Positions 1 through 16,109 are shown, numbered from the stretch's first letter. The stretch: 64,000 nt of DNA from Tubulanus polymorphus (GCF_964204645.1 NC_134035.1:3672001-3736000), one strand, 5' to 3'. The notes: a model not told the origin generated them from the sequence alone. Numbers and translations: made by a program.

Positions 1-408
1 CCCTTGGGACTTACATGCATTTTTAGCCCTAACAGAATTTTTGTTGGGGCCTGAAGAATCGTTATATCGGTGTTTGATTCAGATAAATTGACCTTTTCTG
101 GGCCCCCACCCCCGCCCTCCTATATATTCAAATGTCAGTTGCGGCCCTGGAACTCGAGCCCTATTTGAATTCATGGTGAGCCGAATTCATTTGTCTAATG
201 ATCCTATCATGATGATAGCTATAAGAGGAACGACACTAACATTGGCAACTCCTAAATGTGAAACCAGAAACAAAGAAAAGCGCGGAAGCGATCTATTTAT
301 AGCCTGATATAGCCTTCTGCGGAGGAAAAAATACAGCGCTATACGATACGACGATATACGTAACGATAACGTTGTTAAAACCGATCTTGAAAAAACTGCT
401 GGACTTAC

Positions 409-463
409 CTGTTGAAATGTATCCGAGAACCACTAGTAAAGTTATTGCAGCTGTTTTCTTCAT
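409..463 (-). CDS. First coding exon of a secreted or membrane protein (signal peptide exon), partial gene
   Basis: Read on the minus strand, an ATG (complement of 461-463) opens 18 codons plus one base and then meets a consensus splice donor (GTAAGTCC, 408-401). The encoded peptide, MKKTAAITLLVVLGYIST, has two Lys after the start Met, a hydrophobic core and small residues near its end, as in a signal peptide. The rest of the protein lies beyond the left edge, so the function cannot be read. The likely 5' UTR exon is the donor-bounded stretch at about 3,883-3,990, which would make a first intron of about 3.4 kb. A possible acceptor for this exon lies just upstream of the ATG, near 495. Splice and peptide logic are seen directly; the join to the upstream exon is inferred. 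Confidence 0.5.
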
Positions 464-3882
<3,419 letters not shown>

Positions 3883-4160
3883 GCAGCTTAATGTTTGGCT
3901 ATCGGAAGTCCGGGTTCTGTCGGCGGTGTTGAGAGCTGTGTTCGACGCTGCGAGCTCCTCTTCTAAACTGACACGAGATTGAAAAAACGTTCGTTCGTCG
4001 TCGTCACTCACACACAAACTCGCTGCACCGTTCTCGGCCTTTACGTCATGCGTGCGCTTTCCGATCGAGAGTTGTACCGATGGAAATAGTCGTTATGAGA
4101 CGACGGAAATCGGCGTCTCGCGCGACTGTTGATGCCGTGATGGGTCACCGCACTACCGCG
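3883..4160 (-). promoter_or_regulatory. Probable non-coding first exon and CpG-rich promoter of the left-edge minus gene
   Basis: A strong minus-strand donor (GTAAGTATAC, complement of 3,873-3,882) ends a stretch with no useful ATG and stops in the frames checked. It therefore looks like a 5' UTR exon. The sequence behind it, to about 4,160, is richer in CpG than its surroundings (runs of tcg/cgtcg), consistent with an invertebrate promoter or first-exon region. No TATA box stands out. The link to the signal-peptide exon at 409-463 is inferred from strand and order. Confidence 0.35.
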
Positions 4161-5049
4161 CAGGGACGAGAAATAGCACTCGGATTACATTTACTAATTA
4201 GTCGATGCACGGTTGTTGTTCGGAATTTAATTAATCGATTTGTAAACTGAAATTTAACGCCGGTGCTAATTTTAATGGAAGGCGACTTGCGTGAAAGTTC
4301 GCGCATCGGCCACAACTTATTGCACTCGCTTGAACGGGGAGCTAATTAACGAAAGGGACCTCGCGAATGTCGATAATCATTTCATCGGTGCTGATTGTAA
4401 AGTTAATAGTAAAGTTTACTTTTCGAAGGAGAGAATTGTGTAGGGCGCAGAAAATAAACGGATGCCATTTATATAGAATCTTCAGATAGATACAAGAAAA
4501 CTGACTTGAATGTTTATTGACGCTTTGGACAATAATACATCACACTGCTTAACATCTTACAACATTGACTATTTCGGTCACGACGACGCATTCATGACCC
4601 GAAGTTCACTGATTAGATTTAGTCAAAATATGACTTATTTCTCGTCCACATAACGCTTGAAACCTTGACTGGAAGTGGGAGTGTTTGAAAATCGACTACA
4701 TTTGTCAATGATCTTCAATGGTTCGCGCGTTTTTAATTTCACCAGGAAAAATGGAGTTAGAACTGTTTAAGCTATTCTTTTTAGAGAAAAGCAAGGCCCC
4801 CGAAAATATTGAATATTCTGACCTCTTAAAACCTTTTTTTTTCAAGCTGATGGTTAGCCACACTTTTGTTACAGCCCAGTGGCTATATCATTATGTATAT
4901 TCAATGTTTTACGTATAAGTGCCTTAAAGCAGCTGTGTTTTACTGAATAAGGCACCAAATAGAATAGATAATAGGGATTATAATGATAATATCGAAATTA
5001 ATAGTAATAATCATACATGTAATAGTAACGATAATGATTATCAAAAAAA

Positions 5050-5060
5050 TTATTATTATG

Positions 5061-5095
<35 letters not shown>

Positions 5096-5097
5096 GA
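5050..5097. repeat. (TTA)n microsatellite with flanking imperfect ATT/GATAAT tract
   Basis: About 14 TTA/ATT triplets at the core, flanked from about 4,975 by imperfect 'aatgataat' sequence. The minus-strand poly-Ile frame across it is an artefact of the repeat. Confidence 0.9.
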
Positions 5098-7362
5098 TAA
5101 CCCGAATTCCCTGTTTTTGGCGACCAACTTCGACGAGATAAAAAAAAAACTTTAACTTGCCCATAATGTTTATACGCGTGGTAAGTTTGATTCTATCTCA
5201 CGATGTTATTCGTTAATAAAATATTTAATTACTAAAAGAAATAAAGATTAAAAAAAACGTCGTACTAATTTTGGGTCGCGTGAACGTTGATTAAAGAAAT
5301 TCTATACGGCGCGTGATCAAATGCGGTTGATATTCGACACCTGCGCGCGTGACGTTGAAACCAACGACGTCGAAAGATTCATCGAAACTCTTTCGAGACG
5401 CCGGTTCAACCGCACGGGCGCGCGTAATGAGCGTCTCATAATCACGCGCGTTCGTGACTTACTAATTACAACAACTAACTATTATGTATAGATACTATGT
5501 AAAAGCCCATGTAGTAATACGAATGACCTCCGTTTGTTTCTTTTGAAAGTAAAAATTAAGCCTGTGTCAGTCAATATATAGTTTCAATCTCCCTCTTTTC
5601 GCATTGAATTATCTATCATTTCTAGTATTTGAATGTTTTGTTTTTCCGTCATCTTCAGTATGATTTGTATGTATCATGATTATTTGGCATAAAGGAAATA
5701 TTTCTTTGACAATAAAGTTATAACAAGTCAGTATATATAAGATAATGTTGTTTGGGTAATACTTCGGGAGTATGAGTGACTCGTGTGTCGAAAGCCTGTT
5801 ACGACCACCTTTTGTGATTAAGTATTTTCAAAGATATCCCCTGCATATTTTCAAATTTTTGGGCAAAGCAAAGAAATACCAAAACCGCCAAAATTATAGG
5901 TAAATATTAAACGATTATAGATAGGTTAATGTCCTGCGTCTATCAGCTGAAGTGTTATATTCATAAATTATTCAAATCGTTCGTGAAATCGGATTGTCAG
6001 TGCAATAAAATCAGGTACGTCGAAAAGCAGACATTTCTCGCAATGACATGTCGGTAATAATCAAACATGAATGATTCGGTTTTGTTTTCATCGCAGAAAT
6101 TCCCGACGAGTCAAAAATTGATTCCATGTTTCTCATTCCCGTTGAGCTTAAAAGTTGACCCAGCCGGACGTATATACAAGAAACATTGACATTTACAGGT
6201 TACACGCCAAATATGTGACTAAATGACCATTTCAAAAGTTTAGCTTTTAAGTGGTGAAGTAAATGGATTTTGAGTTGAATAAGGAATACTGCTAATTTTC
6301 ATAGCGATATTCATTGAAATATCAACTATCAAATCTGCAAACACTAGTTATAACGCGACTATTGCTCGGACTACATTTTATCGACATAATAGATGTATAT
6401 TTACATACATGCATGTATACGTGTCTAAAATGTAATGCTTTTAAAAATACGATATTTGCGTTTGAAACATAACTTTTTTTTCTAAATTTTACTAATCAAC
6501 GCAATTTCGAACGTGTCCCATTCGGACTCGTTTTATTGCGTATCTCTTCGAGCGAGGCGTTCGGTAACTCGATCCGTGCATGACCGCGATAGTAAACGCG
6601 TTCTAATGGCTGAAGCGAAACTCGAGACTATTTTCGTTAAGTTGTCTGCATTTCACGTCACTTATAGTTAAGCGCGTTGAAATGTTTAATTGTAGTTTAA
6701 ACGTTTCGATGTTTGGATATCGTTCCGAATGCTTGCGATGGGAAAACAGTCGTTCGGTCTCGCGCGGCTGTTATCTCAACATTGCAGTTGTTCGCGCTGA
6801 GGGTAATTGTAATCGCTGATGTCTCGGGCTATAAGACTAAATCCAACGAAAGAGAGCCAATTTCAAACGACTTGTAGAACAGCGATGTACATTAGCGCCG
6901 AGCAATTTAGCCATATTACACGACGAGCTTCGTTGTTTCGGTGCTGCAACGCGGCGAGTCGAAATACTTCTCTTTTCACTTAAGGAAAGGCTTTCAAATC
7001 CGAGATGTATAGTATGCGCAACGAATATCAAAAGCCGCGATCATACGGGGATGATTTGACCCCGGTAAAACCAACCTGAATCAGACCCGAGTCAAATTTG
7101 GCCCGTACCTAAAAGAGAGCGTGTTCACGCGTTTCTAAAATGCCATCAAAACGTTGCTGCTGCAAGTGAGTCACATCCAGGACAAGTAAGCGTTCACACG
7201 GAATAATTTGGCCCGATGCTAAAGTTTGCGCGGGCCTGGTCCGACGTTTTTGGTCGGGCCGAATTTGGCCGCATCAACCAGGTACACGAACCTTTTTAGT
7301 CTAGTTATCTAGCCGTTGTCCCCCAAACCGTTCCGTTGTTGCAAGGGACTGTAACAACGTCT

Positions 7363-7502
7363 GGGGCTGCAGTTGCATAGTCATGGCTTAGACTTAAGAC
7401 CAGTCTAAGACCAATTTAGTTCTATAGCCAATCTAACAACTTAATACCAATCTTAAGATTTTGACAAATTTTGGACTTAAGTCACGACTGTGCAACTGGC
7501 CA
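7363..7502. mobile_element. Foldback (MITE-like) element, family C
   Basis: Begins with 'cagttgcatagtcatggctt' and ends with 'cgactgtgcaactggcc', which are inverted matches. The inside carries 'cttaagaccagtctaag' and 'caatcttaag' words that pair imperfectly. Relatives lie at about 9,355-9,505 and 43,168-43,301, so this is a dispersed family of about 140 bp. No coding capacity. Confidence 0.6.
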
Positions 7503-9354
7503 GTGGTATTCAGACTATAACCCATTTGGCGGGAAAAAAGATTAAACCCCGGTAAATAAAAAAACGCTCGTGCAGGATCGTGGCTATACAAACGTTCACG
7601 ACGGTCAAAGATAATCTCTTTTTAAACTATACTGAAATGCTTGCTGGGTACATACAGCATTACGCGGGGTATGCACTGCGTTCAATCTATATCAGGGCGG
7701 CGAGAACCGTACAAAGTGTCTCAGTGGAATATCTTCTAATATCCGACTCTTCTCAGCCGCGACCATACGACTTTTACCAATACCCCAGCGGCAGTTACGC
7801 TGTATTGCCGCCACGTCCGTCATAGCCCTCTTGCCAGCGTGAATCATTGATGACGTCATCAACGATGAATTATTTTCCGAACGGGGGCCACTGACGCCGT
7901 TGATGGAGTCGCAAAACCCGTCGTAAAAACCGATCGGATCTGTTGCATAATTTGGTCGGTATCGCCGATCCGTCGACAGGAATTCCCCTTAACTAAGCTC
8001 AACTTCACCTGAAACATTGATGATTTTCTCGAAAGTTTGTTTTTAACCGACGCTGACAGATATTTCCTTTTTGAAACGTAAATGTTGACTCTACACTCGA
8101 GGTATGTCCCATTCTGCTTTTTGAATATTTCATTCGTATTCGCTTTACCATTAAACGCTGCAATCTTCCGATCAAATCGGTTGAATTGCACGCTAGAATA
8201 TTGTGCGCGTGCCAACCTCTGAAAAGCGCTATCAGTTACGAATTGAATATTTTTTATGTACCATTTCATTGGAATATGAAAGAACGTTAAAATTAATCAG
8301 TAAACAAGGGGTCTAAGACCTTCAGTGACACCTTCATATTTCTCTTCAAATTAATCAGTAATCAAGGGCTGTAAGACCCTCAGTATAACAACTTTACAAA
8401 CATAACATCTTAATAACATCTTAACATCTTTACATATCTTTACAAATTAATTTTGAATTTTTGACACGCTGATTGAACGCTGACTGGACCGAGCGAACAT
8501 CCAAAAATCGGCCGTAGCGTCAAAACCAGAGCCATGTTCTGGGATGATGTATTATTGTGCGGGCACAAAACCGCCGTGCGTCGTGAAATCGGTTTAAGCA
8601 ATTACACGGTTTCACTGGGAAAACAAGTCCGCAGTTTTCATCAACGGTTTACGAGTTAATGTTCGTCCGAAAACGACCGATTTGTCAATATGATGTTGCC
8701 CGTTATTGGGGTTAAATATTGTCTCGTCGGTCGATGGATGGATTTGCCAAACGACATTGATAGTGGTATAAAGACTCCCAAACAGCTTCGAAATCGGTCC
8801 GTTTCAGACGGCGGACGAATCGACATGGAAAGATAGATCGTGCGCGCGTTGCTGAATCGAGTTGACCGGACGGACCGACAAAAAATCATCTAAAGAAGAT
8901 TTGCCATATCTGTGACGACTGCGCATGATATGTTGTACATGATCGACGAAATTCACTGGAATCATTTCGACGATAACAAAACGACGCCGAGTCATTTGCA
9001 AACCGAATAAAGTTGAAAATTGTCGACAGTTTTCGTATGACTGATGAGACGTTAGCGTGCGCGTAGACATCGCGTTTTGACAACTCGTTATCGAGATAAT
9101 CCGGCATGGTGACCTCTCCCGAAGCGAGTTCATATTTCGAAATCGTTTGGGTTGTGTGCTCACGCTGATCTTCGGCTTTCTGGTATCCACCGGGTTCCGA
9201 AATCTTACAAAATATATGATAAACCACCTGTTTCGCTCCCGGCAGATGTGGTGGGTTTGCAAGGGACGCCAAATCAGAACAAATCAAATGAAATCAACCA
9301 ATTGAATAAATAATAGGGTCAACCCCTATTTAAAAAAATCAAAGATAATCATTT

Positions 9355-9505
9355 TTTTTCTATAGCTAATCTTACAACTTATGATCCAGTTTTGAATTGT
9401 TAGATTAGCTATAGAACAGAAGTGGTTATAGATCTTAAGATCCAGTCTTAAGATCTAAGTCACTAAGTGACTAAGGGCTTGAGTGACGACTGAGCAACTG
9501 AGCAC
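9355..9505. mobile_element. Foldback (MITE-like) element, family C, diverged copy
   Basis: Shares 'tctatagctaatctta' and 'ttagattagctatagaac' with the copies at 7.4 and 43.2 kb, and ends with the same 'gtgacgactgagcaactg' side. The left end is degraded. Classified by similarity of internal words and ends. Confidence 0.45.
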
Positions 9506-10049
9506 TGGTTCCCGACTGCCCGATCTCTCACAAAATAACATCAGAAATATAGAATTATGAATCGAAATCTTGACTAATGAGTTTTCGAAAGCAAATCGCG
9601 ACCTAAGGCACGGAACTTCTTGTGTCGTTTAATTTTTAGGACTATATTAACCTTCCAAATCATATCAGTTTTTCCATTTCGAAACAGATAAAAGCGCTCT
9701 GAGCAGGCGGCATTTCGAATCGAAAGTGATTTTTGCCAAAACGAAATATCAAATCGATGACATAGCTCATATTTCGGGCACAGCTCTATCCGAGCGGAGA
9801 GACAACATACTCTTCCGGGCTGATGTGACATTCGAATGAAATTTGAATATCAGCAGCGGCTTCGTCGTCGACACGCTCTCAAAAAATCTTATCGAATACT
9901 TTACTTCGCGTTGGGATCAACACAGCTCTCTATAATGACAGCGGGTTTTTTTTTCTGAAGAAAATTACTCTCTCGCTCGAGTTGCCATTGAGTACTATCT
10001 ATCAGCGATAGCTCAGAACCTTCATAGATACGTTCATTAAAATGTTTTG

Positions 10050-10135
10050 AAGTTGTACCGTGGAGCTGAGTGGGCGAGCGTTCGATTCTGTGGAGTCAAG
10101 TCGAGGGTTCGAACCCGTAAATGTCCGCGGGCAAA
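10050..10135 (+). repeat. tRNA-like SINE head (degenerate tRNA)
   Basis: An A-box-like 'gagctgagtgggcgag' is followed about 35 bp later by a near-perfect B box 'gggttcgaaccc'. These are internal RNA polymerase III promoter elements. The anticodon arm pairs ('gattc' with 'gagtc') but its loop is the wrong size, and the T-stem and acceptor stem do not close. It is therefore better read as a tRNA-derived SINE head or tRNA relic than a working tRNA gene. Confidence 0.35.
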
Positions 10136-10303
10136 TCCTCATTGCCTATCTCCATCCAGGAGTGCCTGGTCTGATAGATGACTCGTGAGCGCTGAGTAGA
10201 GTTGCTCGGGTATTACTTCCACCTCCCCCCCCCCCCCCCAAAGAGAGATGACTGCTACTTGAGATATAGGCTGGGGTAAAAACACCAACTGAATGAAAGC
10301 ATC

Positions 10304-10414
10304 AGGACCCAGTTCCACGGTTCTGACTTGAGATTTAACTCTAGGTGAACTCATTAAAAATGAACTGATTTTAACTCAGAGTTAAGTTTAACTCACAACA
10401 GTGGAACCGCGTCC
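10304..10414. mobile_element. Foldback (MITE-like) element, family D
   Basis: Left end 'ggacccagttccacggtt' is the inverse of the right end 'cagtggaaccgcgtcc'; inside, 'gatttaactctaggtgaac' pairs with 'gagttaagtttaactcac'. A second copy lies at 46,003-46,120. The whole element could form a hairpin of about 110 nt. Confidence 0.65.
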
Positions 10415-13400
10415 AGAGCCGTATAACAGCGAAAATTGGCTATGGAAGTTAAATTACTATTTTCAATATCGTTCATCTGAATAGAATGCTAAATTGCAAC
10501 CATCGTGAAAATCATTATCATTAAGCGAGCATGTTTCGATGCGATTCACCGTGAACCTTGTGGCTGATGTAACATAGGTGTTGGGTTCACGAACGGAGAT
10601 CACTGCGGATACAACCATTTCCAGGACTAGAGCGCACGCCATATCGGAAACTTTACAGATTAATGATATAACGCTTATCTTTATCCTTATTCTGATACGG
10701 GATCGGGGTATCAAATATCGAATGACTGATGGATTTCTCGAGAGATGTCGATAACTCATTTACGAGGAAATAAATGCCCGGCATCTTTTGCGAGGAGTCG
10801 ATAAAACGGCCGTATCGACGAGACGTAGATGGATATCCGTGAAACCTACAGGCTCGGCGACACTGATTTCCCTGCGGTACACCGCGTGAAACCGCGAAAA
10901 GAACAAAAAATTGATTCTACCATATAAATCACCGATGTTACGCGGATAAGGTTAACGGTCGCCTCCACGTGTCTTCTACGTGTAATAATTATATTTCGCA
11001 GCGATTTATTTGCAGCCGCGGCGAAGACAGCTCAATTTTTCGTTAATTATATACAGAATGCGTTCGTACCCGACGGTGATTTAGTAACCGGGGTGGAGAT
11101 GCGGGGGTGTCGACGGGCAGGGGAAGTCGGTAGTCATCCCTTGCGTATTGAATGCCAGTTCGTTCATTGCTTGCTCCCAGTGTATTTATTACTCTATTTC
11201 ATACATCGGATTTGCATTTTTCAAACGTTTTTGAATACGTAAATGCAGCTGGTGGAAAAAGCATGAATTAGATACTTTTTTCTCTTCGAAACAACGCGAA
11301 AGGTTTCAAACTAATGATCGATAATTCGCTTAATACGTTAATATCAACATCATCAATTTCCGATTTCAAAATCAAACCCTCTGTTTCGTCAACGGCAGGT
11401 GTGATGGGTTTGTAAGGGACACCAAATCAAAAAAAAAAATCAAACGAAATCTACCGATTAACTAAATGATAAAATGAAAGTCCCTATTTTAAGATCCAAC
11501 GTCAACAGTGTCGAGTAACACTGTGCGTCAACTTCAGACTGGTCAACGGCTGGTTGATAAGTCGACTGCCGGCTTATGCATCAACCGAACGCCGAAAACA
11601 TAAACCAAATTGTAGTTAGTCTCACTGGAAAGGAAACTTTCTATATCTTACTTCGAAATGATGTAGTTAGGCGGTTTTCTTCTTAAGTTGGATTACAGAC
11701 CCGCCGACGAACGTTTCCAATTTCTAGGTATAAAGAATATGTATTTCTATTCTTTACCCGGAGCCCCTCATTTTTAAGCATGGATTTAGAAACGAAAGTA
11801 AACATTTATAATTTCTTCCACAATGCCACATCATCCTTTGACATCACACAAAAAAATCGCGGTTGGGAATGGGTGTTCTAATGGATATATTGTCAGTAGA
11901 TAGCGTGATATGTAAAAATGGCCGCGTCATGTGTGTAGGCAATAAATAGAGAAAATATTCGAAAACATTAGGCAAAACGACCTCAAAGTAGAACGATTTT
12001 TTTTTCTAATCCCCTCCCCCGATCAATCAATTTGTAGTGAATGAATTCAATGTTTTAAGAGATTTAGAAAATTATTTCAAGTCCATCGAAATCCTCCGTC
12101 TCCCAACTTAAAATGAAAATACGGCCTTACGAATATTTCATTCGTTTGAAACATGAATTCGAAAATCCTCCCACACCGCCAGCCTGGGAAAATTTGGTTT
12201 TTGATATTGGTTTTAAACGCGATTTGAGGCCATATGTTACCAAGATTAGACTTAGAGGAAGTACTGCTACATATATACGCATAGAATAGAAATCACGGTG
12301 AAATTTTATAAGTGAATAAAAAGTACTGGATGAAATTAATGATTTGATGATTAATTTTTGCTGTAATAATGTATATTCTATCGAACAGTGCGGTCTGTTT
12401 TATCCATACTCGCTCATATTTGTATATCTCGGTCTTTTAGATTAAGACCGATATTTGAGATTAATTAAACGTTGTTGATTTTGTGTTCGGATTGCAGGCG
12501 AATTATTTGCGAACTAAGAACTCACTTCCGAAATGATTTTTTAACGTAGGGAGCGATCGTGCTAACCAGTAGACCTATAGAATTTCTAGTCAACTTGGCC
12601 AGTGGTTGTTCAGCTTGTGCTATTTGCGTAACAGTCTGAATAATCCAGATCTCCGTCATCTAAAACAGGTAACGAATCTTTTGGCATCGCCTGACCCATA
12701 ACTCTTAATAAGGAAGCTAGCAGTATTCATAAAAAAGTCGATAGTCATCGTTTTGTACATGCGTCGCAGACTGCATATGTCGATAAATGAGAACTTAATA
12801 ATATCTGTATTCGCTGTTATTGTATAACTGTATGAAAACTGTATAGAATCTAATAAAAACACTAGAATTTTTATGAGTTATGAATTTTAATCATAACCCA
12901 CCCGTAAGCGGAGACAAATGTCAAGGTCGCACAGTCGTGAGCAGTCGTGATTATCTAGGATGCACTGATTGCGGGTCTGCAGGCTGCCACGTAACATCAT
13001 CAAATACTCGGGATATGCGGTATTTCCGATTCTAAACATGCTTATTAAACTTCAAATCGTGGAGAAAAAAATCAACGCGATGTGCGGCGAAAGCTAGTGA
13101 GGGTATAATCTATAATATGTGAAATCATAATCGTTTCGTTTGAATGACAGGCTGATTAAGGCGACAGACATGTGAAATGCGAATCACAATATTTTTTAAT
13201 GAAACGGTTTAACTTCGACAATCCTTTATTTTTAGCGCGTTTTCGAATAATTTTGGATGCATGAATAATTCAATTCCAAAGGCTTTATTTCAAAGGCTTG
13301 CTGAAATGTGCATATATGTATGTATATATGACCCTTATCAGTCGCCAAGGTATGTTTTTAAGCGTGCTTTTTTGAACTCTTTTATCTTCGTATCAGGATT

Positions 13401-13761
13401 GGTAATGACAATGTTTGAATTCATTGTTCGAATCATCTTGTTTTAACGCGCAAATCTCCTCGTCGCGGATCATTTAGAAATGGTCCCATCTCCAAAGGGC
13501 AATTGATCTCTACTAAGAGTTGAAATCCAATAATATCGTTCCACGGTTCAGTCCACGCAGAAAAGAAATCCTGAATCCGTAGTAAATTGATTTCGCAGAA
13601 GATTTTACCAAACAGGTGTAGTTAACGGAATTCTGACCCATCCCTTCAAAGTTGGAAATATTCTCAAAATTTTTCGATATACTTATTGGTGGGCGCGGGG
13701 AATACGGAAGTTAAAAACACATTTGAATATTAGAAGCAGAAATTAACACCGATATATAAAC

Positions 13762-13767
13762 TTTATT
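13762..13767 (-). terminator. PolyA signal of the cyclodipeptide synthase gene
   Basis: AATAAA on the minus strand, about 80 bp past the CDPS stop codon; the canonical cleavage/polyadenylation hexamer in the expected place. Confidence 0.6.
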
Positions 13768-13848
13768 CCTTATCCTTAGATTTTCATTTATAACTTAAAA
13801 CTCAACAATTCGAATCAGTGGCGCGTTTGTGTATAATATGATACGTTA

Positions 13849-14376
13849 CTAATTGACGACGACTTCGTTTCTGAATGTCTTAACTTTACCGTCGTAGCGA
13901 CCCGAATAGAACGACCTGAAGAACTTATCGCCCGGCTCATGGTAGACATCGATGTACTCTTCGAAGCCCTTGTAGATTTCCGGAATTGCCATATCGAACG
14001 CTAGCTCTTTCAGCAGGAATTTCACTCCCTCTTGCGTGTCGACTTCTACCGGCGAGTTGGAGGGCCGGTCCAAGCTTTGAACGATCGACATGAGCACGTC
14101 TTTCGTCAGTATTTCGGCGTCCTGTTTGAACTCCGAACACGTCTCGTACAGGCGAAGTACCTCGGTAAGCTTGTTCTTGTAAGCGACTGATGTTTCTATT
14201 TCTGCTTTCCAGTCGACGAAATGGAACTTCTTCTGGTCGATATCCAAATCTTCCATCACTTTCTGAGCCAAAGTCACCAGCTTGCGCGTTTCTTTGCGAG
14301 CGATCTTCTCCGGCTTGCTTCGGCCGACTGCTATGTAATTATGAATGTACGGCACCGTGGGTATAATCACAAGCAC
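13849..14376 (-). CDS. Cyclodipeptide synthase, last coding exon (C-terminal two thirds)
   Basis: This 175-codon exon starts right after a minus-strand acceptor (TTTTTGTAG, complement 14,385-14,377) and ends at a stop. CDPS enzymes have a Rossmann-like fold and take aminoacyl groups from two aminoacyl-tRNAs to make a cyclic dipeptide. Family marks seen: the strand after the active-site loop (VLVIIPTVPYIHNYI); a Lys/Arg-rich helix (RKETRKL) of the kind used to contact tRNA; the helix FLLKELAF, whose Glu matches the conserved Glu182 of AlbC; and VYHEPGDKFF, matching the Tyr202-His203 stretch of NYH-type CDPSs. The residue at the AlbC Tyr178 position (four before the Glu) is Phe here. A polyA signal (AATAAA, complement 13,762-13,767) follows the stop. 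The GTG at the exon edge is a Val codon after splicing, not a start. The family call is strong; the product is unknown. Confidence 0.82.
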   Translation of the reverse strand: MLVIIPTVPYIHNYIAVGRSKPEKIARKETRKLVTLAQKVMEDLDIDQKKFHFVDWKAEIETSVAYKNKLTEVLRLYETCSEFKQDAEILTKDVLMSIVQSLDRPSNSPVEVDTQEGVKFLLKELAFDMAIPEIYKGFEEYIDVYHEPGDKFFRSFYSGRYDGKVKTFRNEVVVN

Positions 14377-15217
14377 CTACAAAAAGACCGAATGCTGATG
14401 TACCGGTTTATCAGTCTGTTTTTGTTTTTAAATATACTCCTCAGAAAATATTTGGAATCGACTGCAATATGTCATAGAAGATTAAACGGATTGATCCGCA
14501 ATGCGGGCGTGAGCTGTATGTTTTACATCACTTATGTCAAACTGATGGCAGGTTGGTATGTTCGTCTACAGCGCATTGAGGAAGCTTACTAATTTCACAG
14601 CAGGTACTGGCATCACGAACAAACCGCGAGTGAATTTAGGGGATGGTCTCGAGGGGTCTAGCCCCCGCCTATTTATTGAGGTCGCCCTTTTTGTCAATTA
14701 GACAACGATTGTTCAAAACCACAAATTCGACACTCATCCTTGCGAAAAAATTGCTAATTTTCGGATGTTTTTCTTCAAAAATCATGAATGAAAAACACTG
14801 AGGTTGGTACTCCGTATTTATTTGTATGATTTCTAAGGACTTTCGAAAAATCACAATTCAACGCAATATTCCTTGCAATCTTGATAAAACTATCGTATTT
14901 CGATTTTTTCGCCATTTTGGGGGGAGCGAACAGTCGTTACACGGACATCAGCTATCATCAACGGCGCTAATTAAGTCGCGTTCTCCGCCCAGCAAGATAA
15001 ATCGGTAAGTTCTAAACCTCGTTTTAAGGAAAAAATACGACCCCTATGACGACTCGGCTCTAGGTTTTTTTTTATTTCATACGATTTTTGAGTGAAAATT
15101 TCCGAATTTACGTCTATACGTCATGCAAGAAAGCATCAGGGTCCAGTTGCTTTTTAGAATAACTAACTAACGAAAGCGTACAGGGAAGTGCAAATGAGCG
15201 TATTGAAGGATTCTTAC

Positions 15218-15356
15218 CTTTTCGGCATTTTGGTCAGCGAATGCCAACATCTTTGCCATGTTCTCTTCTTTATAGTAGTATGTGTTGCCGGGACATGATC
15301 CACAAACGATCGGTAGATTTTTTCCTTTCAGATATTCCAAGTAGTTCGAATCTGAC
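15218..15356 (-). CDS. Cyclodipeptide synthase, active-site exon
   Basis: On the minus strand this exon ends ...GCCGAAAAG before donor GTAAGAATCC and joins in phase 0 to the exon at 14,376, giving DQNAEK-VLVIIP. It encodes the CDPS signature: NLPIVCGSCPGNTYYY aligns with GISAGNSYF of AlbC. The Gly-Asn of the loop is present (Asn40 of the NYH class), and the helix ENMAKMLAFAD follows as expected. The position of the catalytic nucleophile Ser37 holds Cys (G-S-C-P-G-N), with a Ser one residue earlier. The acceptor at 15,357-15,358 (AAAG|GTCAG) is weak in pyrimidines, but an in-frame stop just upstream requires a splice there. The splice and alignment are visible; activity of the Cys form is unknown. 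Confidence 0.75.
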
Positions 15357-15689
15357 CTTTATTATATAGATAAAATACATACGTGAATATGTAATCTCCA
15401 TCTATGATAAACATAGATTGACAAAAAATGAAAAACTTTTAACAATCGACAAATATGAGATTTTTCTTTGAAAATCCTTAACAAAACTCACGGGCTCATT
15501 ATGGGAGGCGTATGTGGCGTTCGGTAACCGTGCCTGTCTGTGAGGTACTGAATGGATCGCCCTTTAGTCACGATCTATTCTGTCATCGCCATATGGAACA
15601 AGCTAATGAAAAAGTTATTATCCCAACTTATATTTACCATAACTGATCTGAATGATGTGAAATTCAATAAATTACCAAGTTATTAATGA

Positions 15690-15840
15690 ACGACTGGGAC
15701 ATTTTCCTACTTTACAAATGGGACAATTTTTCCGGGGACATATTTTCCAGGGAAACTTTTTCCCTGGGACATTTTTTCCGAGGACATATTTTCCAGGACA
15801 TTTTTTCCGGGTAGATCTTTTCTTGGGACATTTTTTACCG
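15690..15840. repeat. Short imperfect tandem repeat in the CDPS gene region
   Basis: Roughly 18-20-bp units built on 'gggacattttttcc' and 'ggacatattttccagg' recur about eight times. It lies between the active-site exon and the probable upstream exon of the CDPS gene, so it is probably intronic. Confidence 0.7.
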
Positions 15841-16109
15841 TATACCTGGTAATTCATGTTATTTCCTCTTTTGATAAATTACATGATTTTTGTTGCCAGA
15901 TTCACTCAGCATCGATTTCACAGAAAAATAAAAAAATGTCCGGAGGAGGGCCACAGACCCCATAAATTGAGCCTTTGGCGCTCGCTTCTCGTGACACAAA
16001 ATGTGCCCTCTTTTCATCCTGCTTAACAAAAGAAAAAAGGATGTTGCAATGTGGAATCAACCTTAAACTACAATATTTACACAAATGCCGCTGAAAATTT
16101 CCTTCTTAC

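Larger units (their letters stand above)
4160..13740. other. Gene-poor stretch with scattered repeats
   Basis: No exon chain with recognisable protein content was found over about 9.5 kb. Supported contents are the TTA microsatellite, a dispersed repeat at about 5,860-6,190 (shared with 52,020-52,310), foldback elements at 7,363-7,502, 9,355-9,505 and 10,304-10,414, a tRNA-like SINE head near 10,050-10,135, and a repeat pair at 9,247-9,325 and 11,398-11,480. Open frames on the minus strand at 7,859-8,269 and 8,656-9,287 are unrecognised; the 8.6-9.3 kb region is open in overlapping frames with no domain, perhaps a decayed transposon. Confidence 0.4.

Noticed and set aside
7859-9287. Minus-strand ORFs of 77-152 codons as a multi-exon gene
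   Set aside because: Frames overlap one another, no convincing donor/acceptor chain joins them, and no motif is recognisable.
10050-10135. A functional tRNA gene
   Set aside because: The B box is good but the anticodon loop has the wrong size and the acceptor and T stems do not pair.
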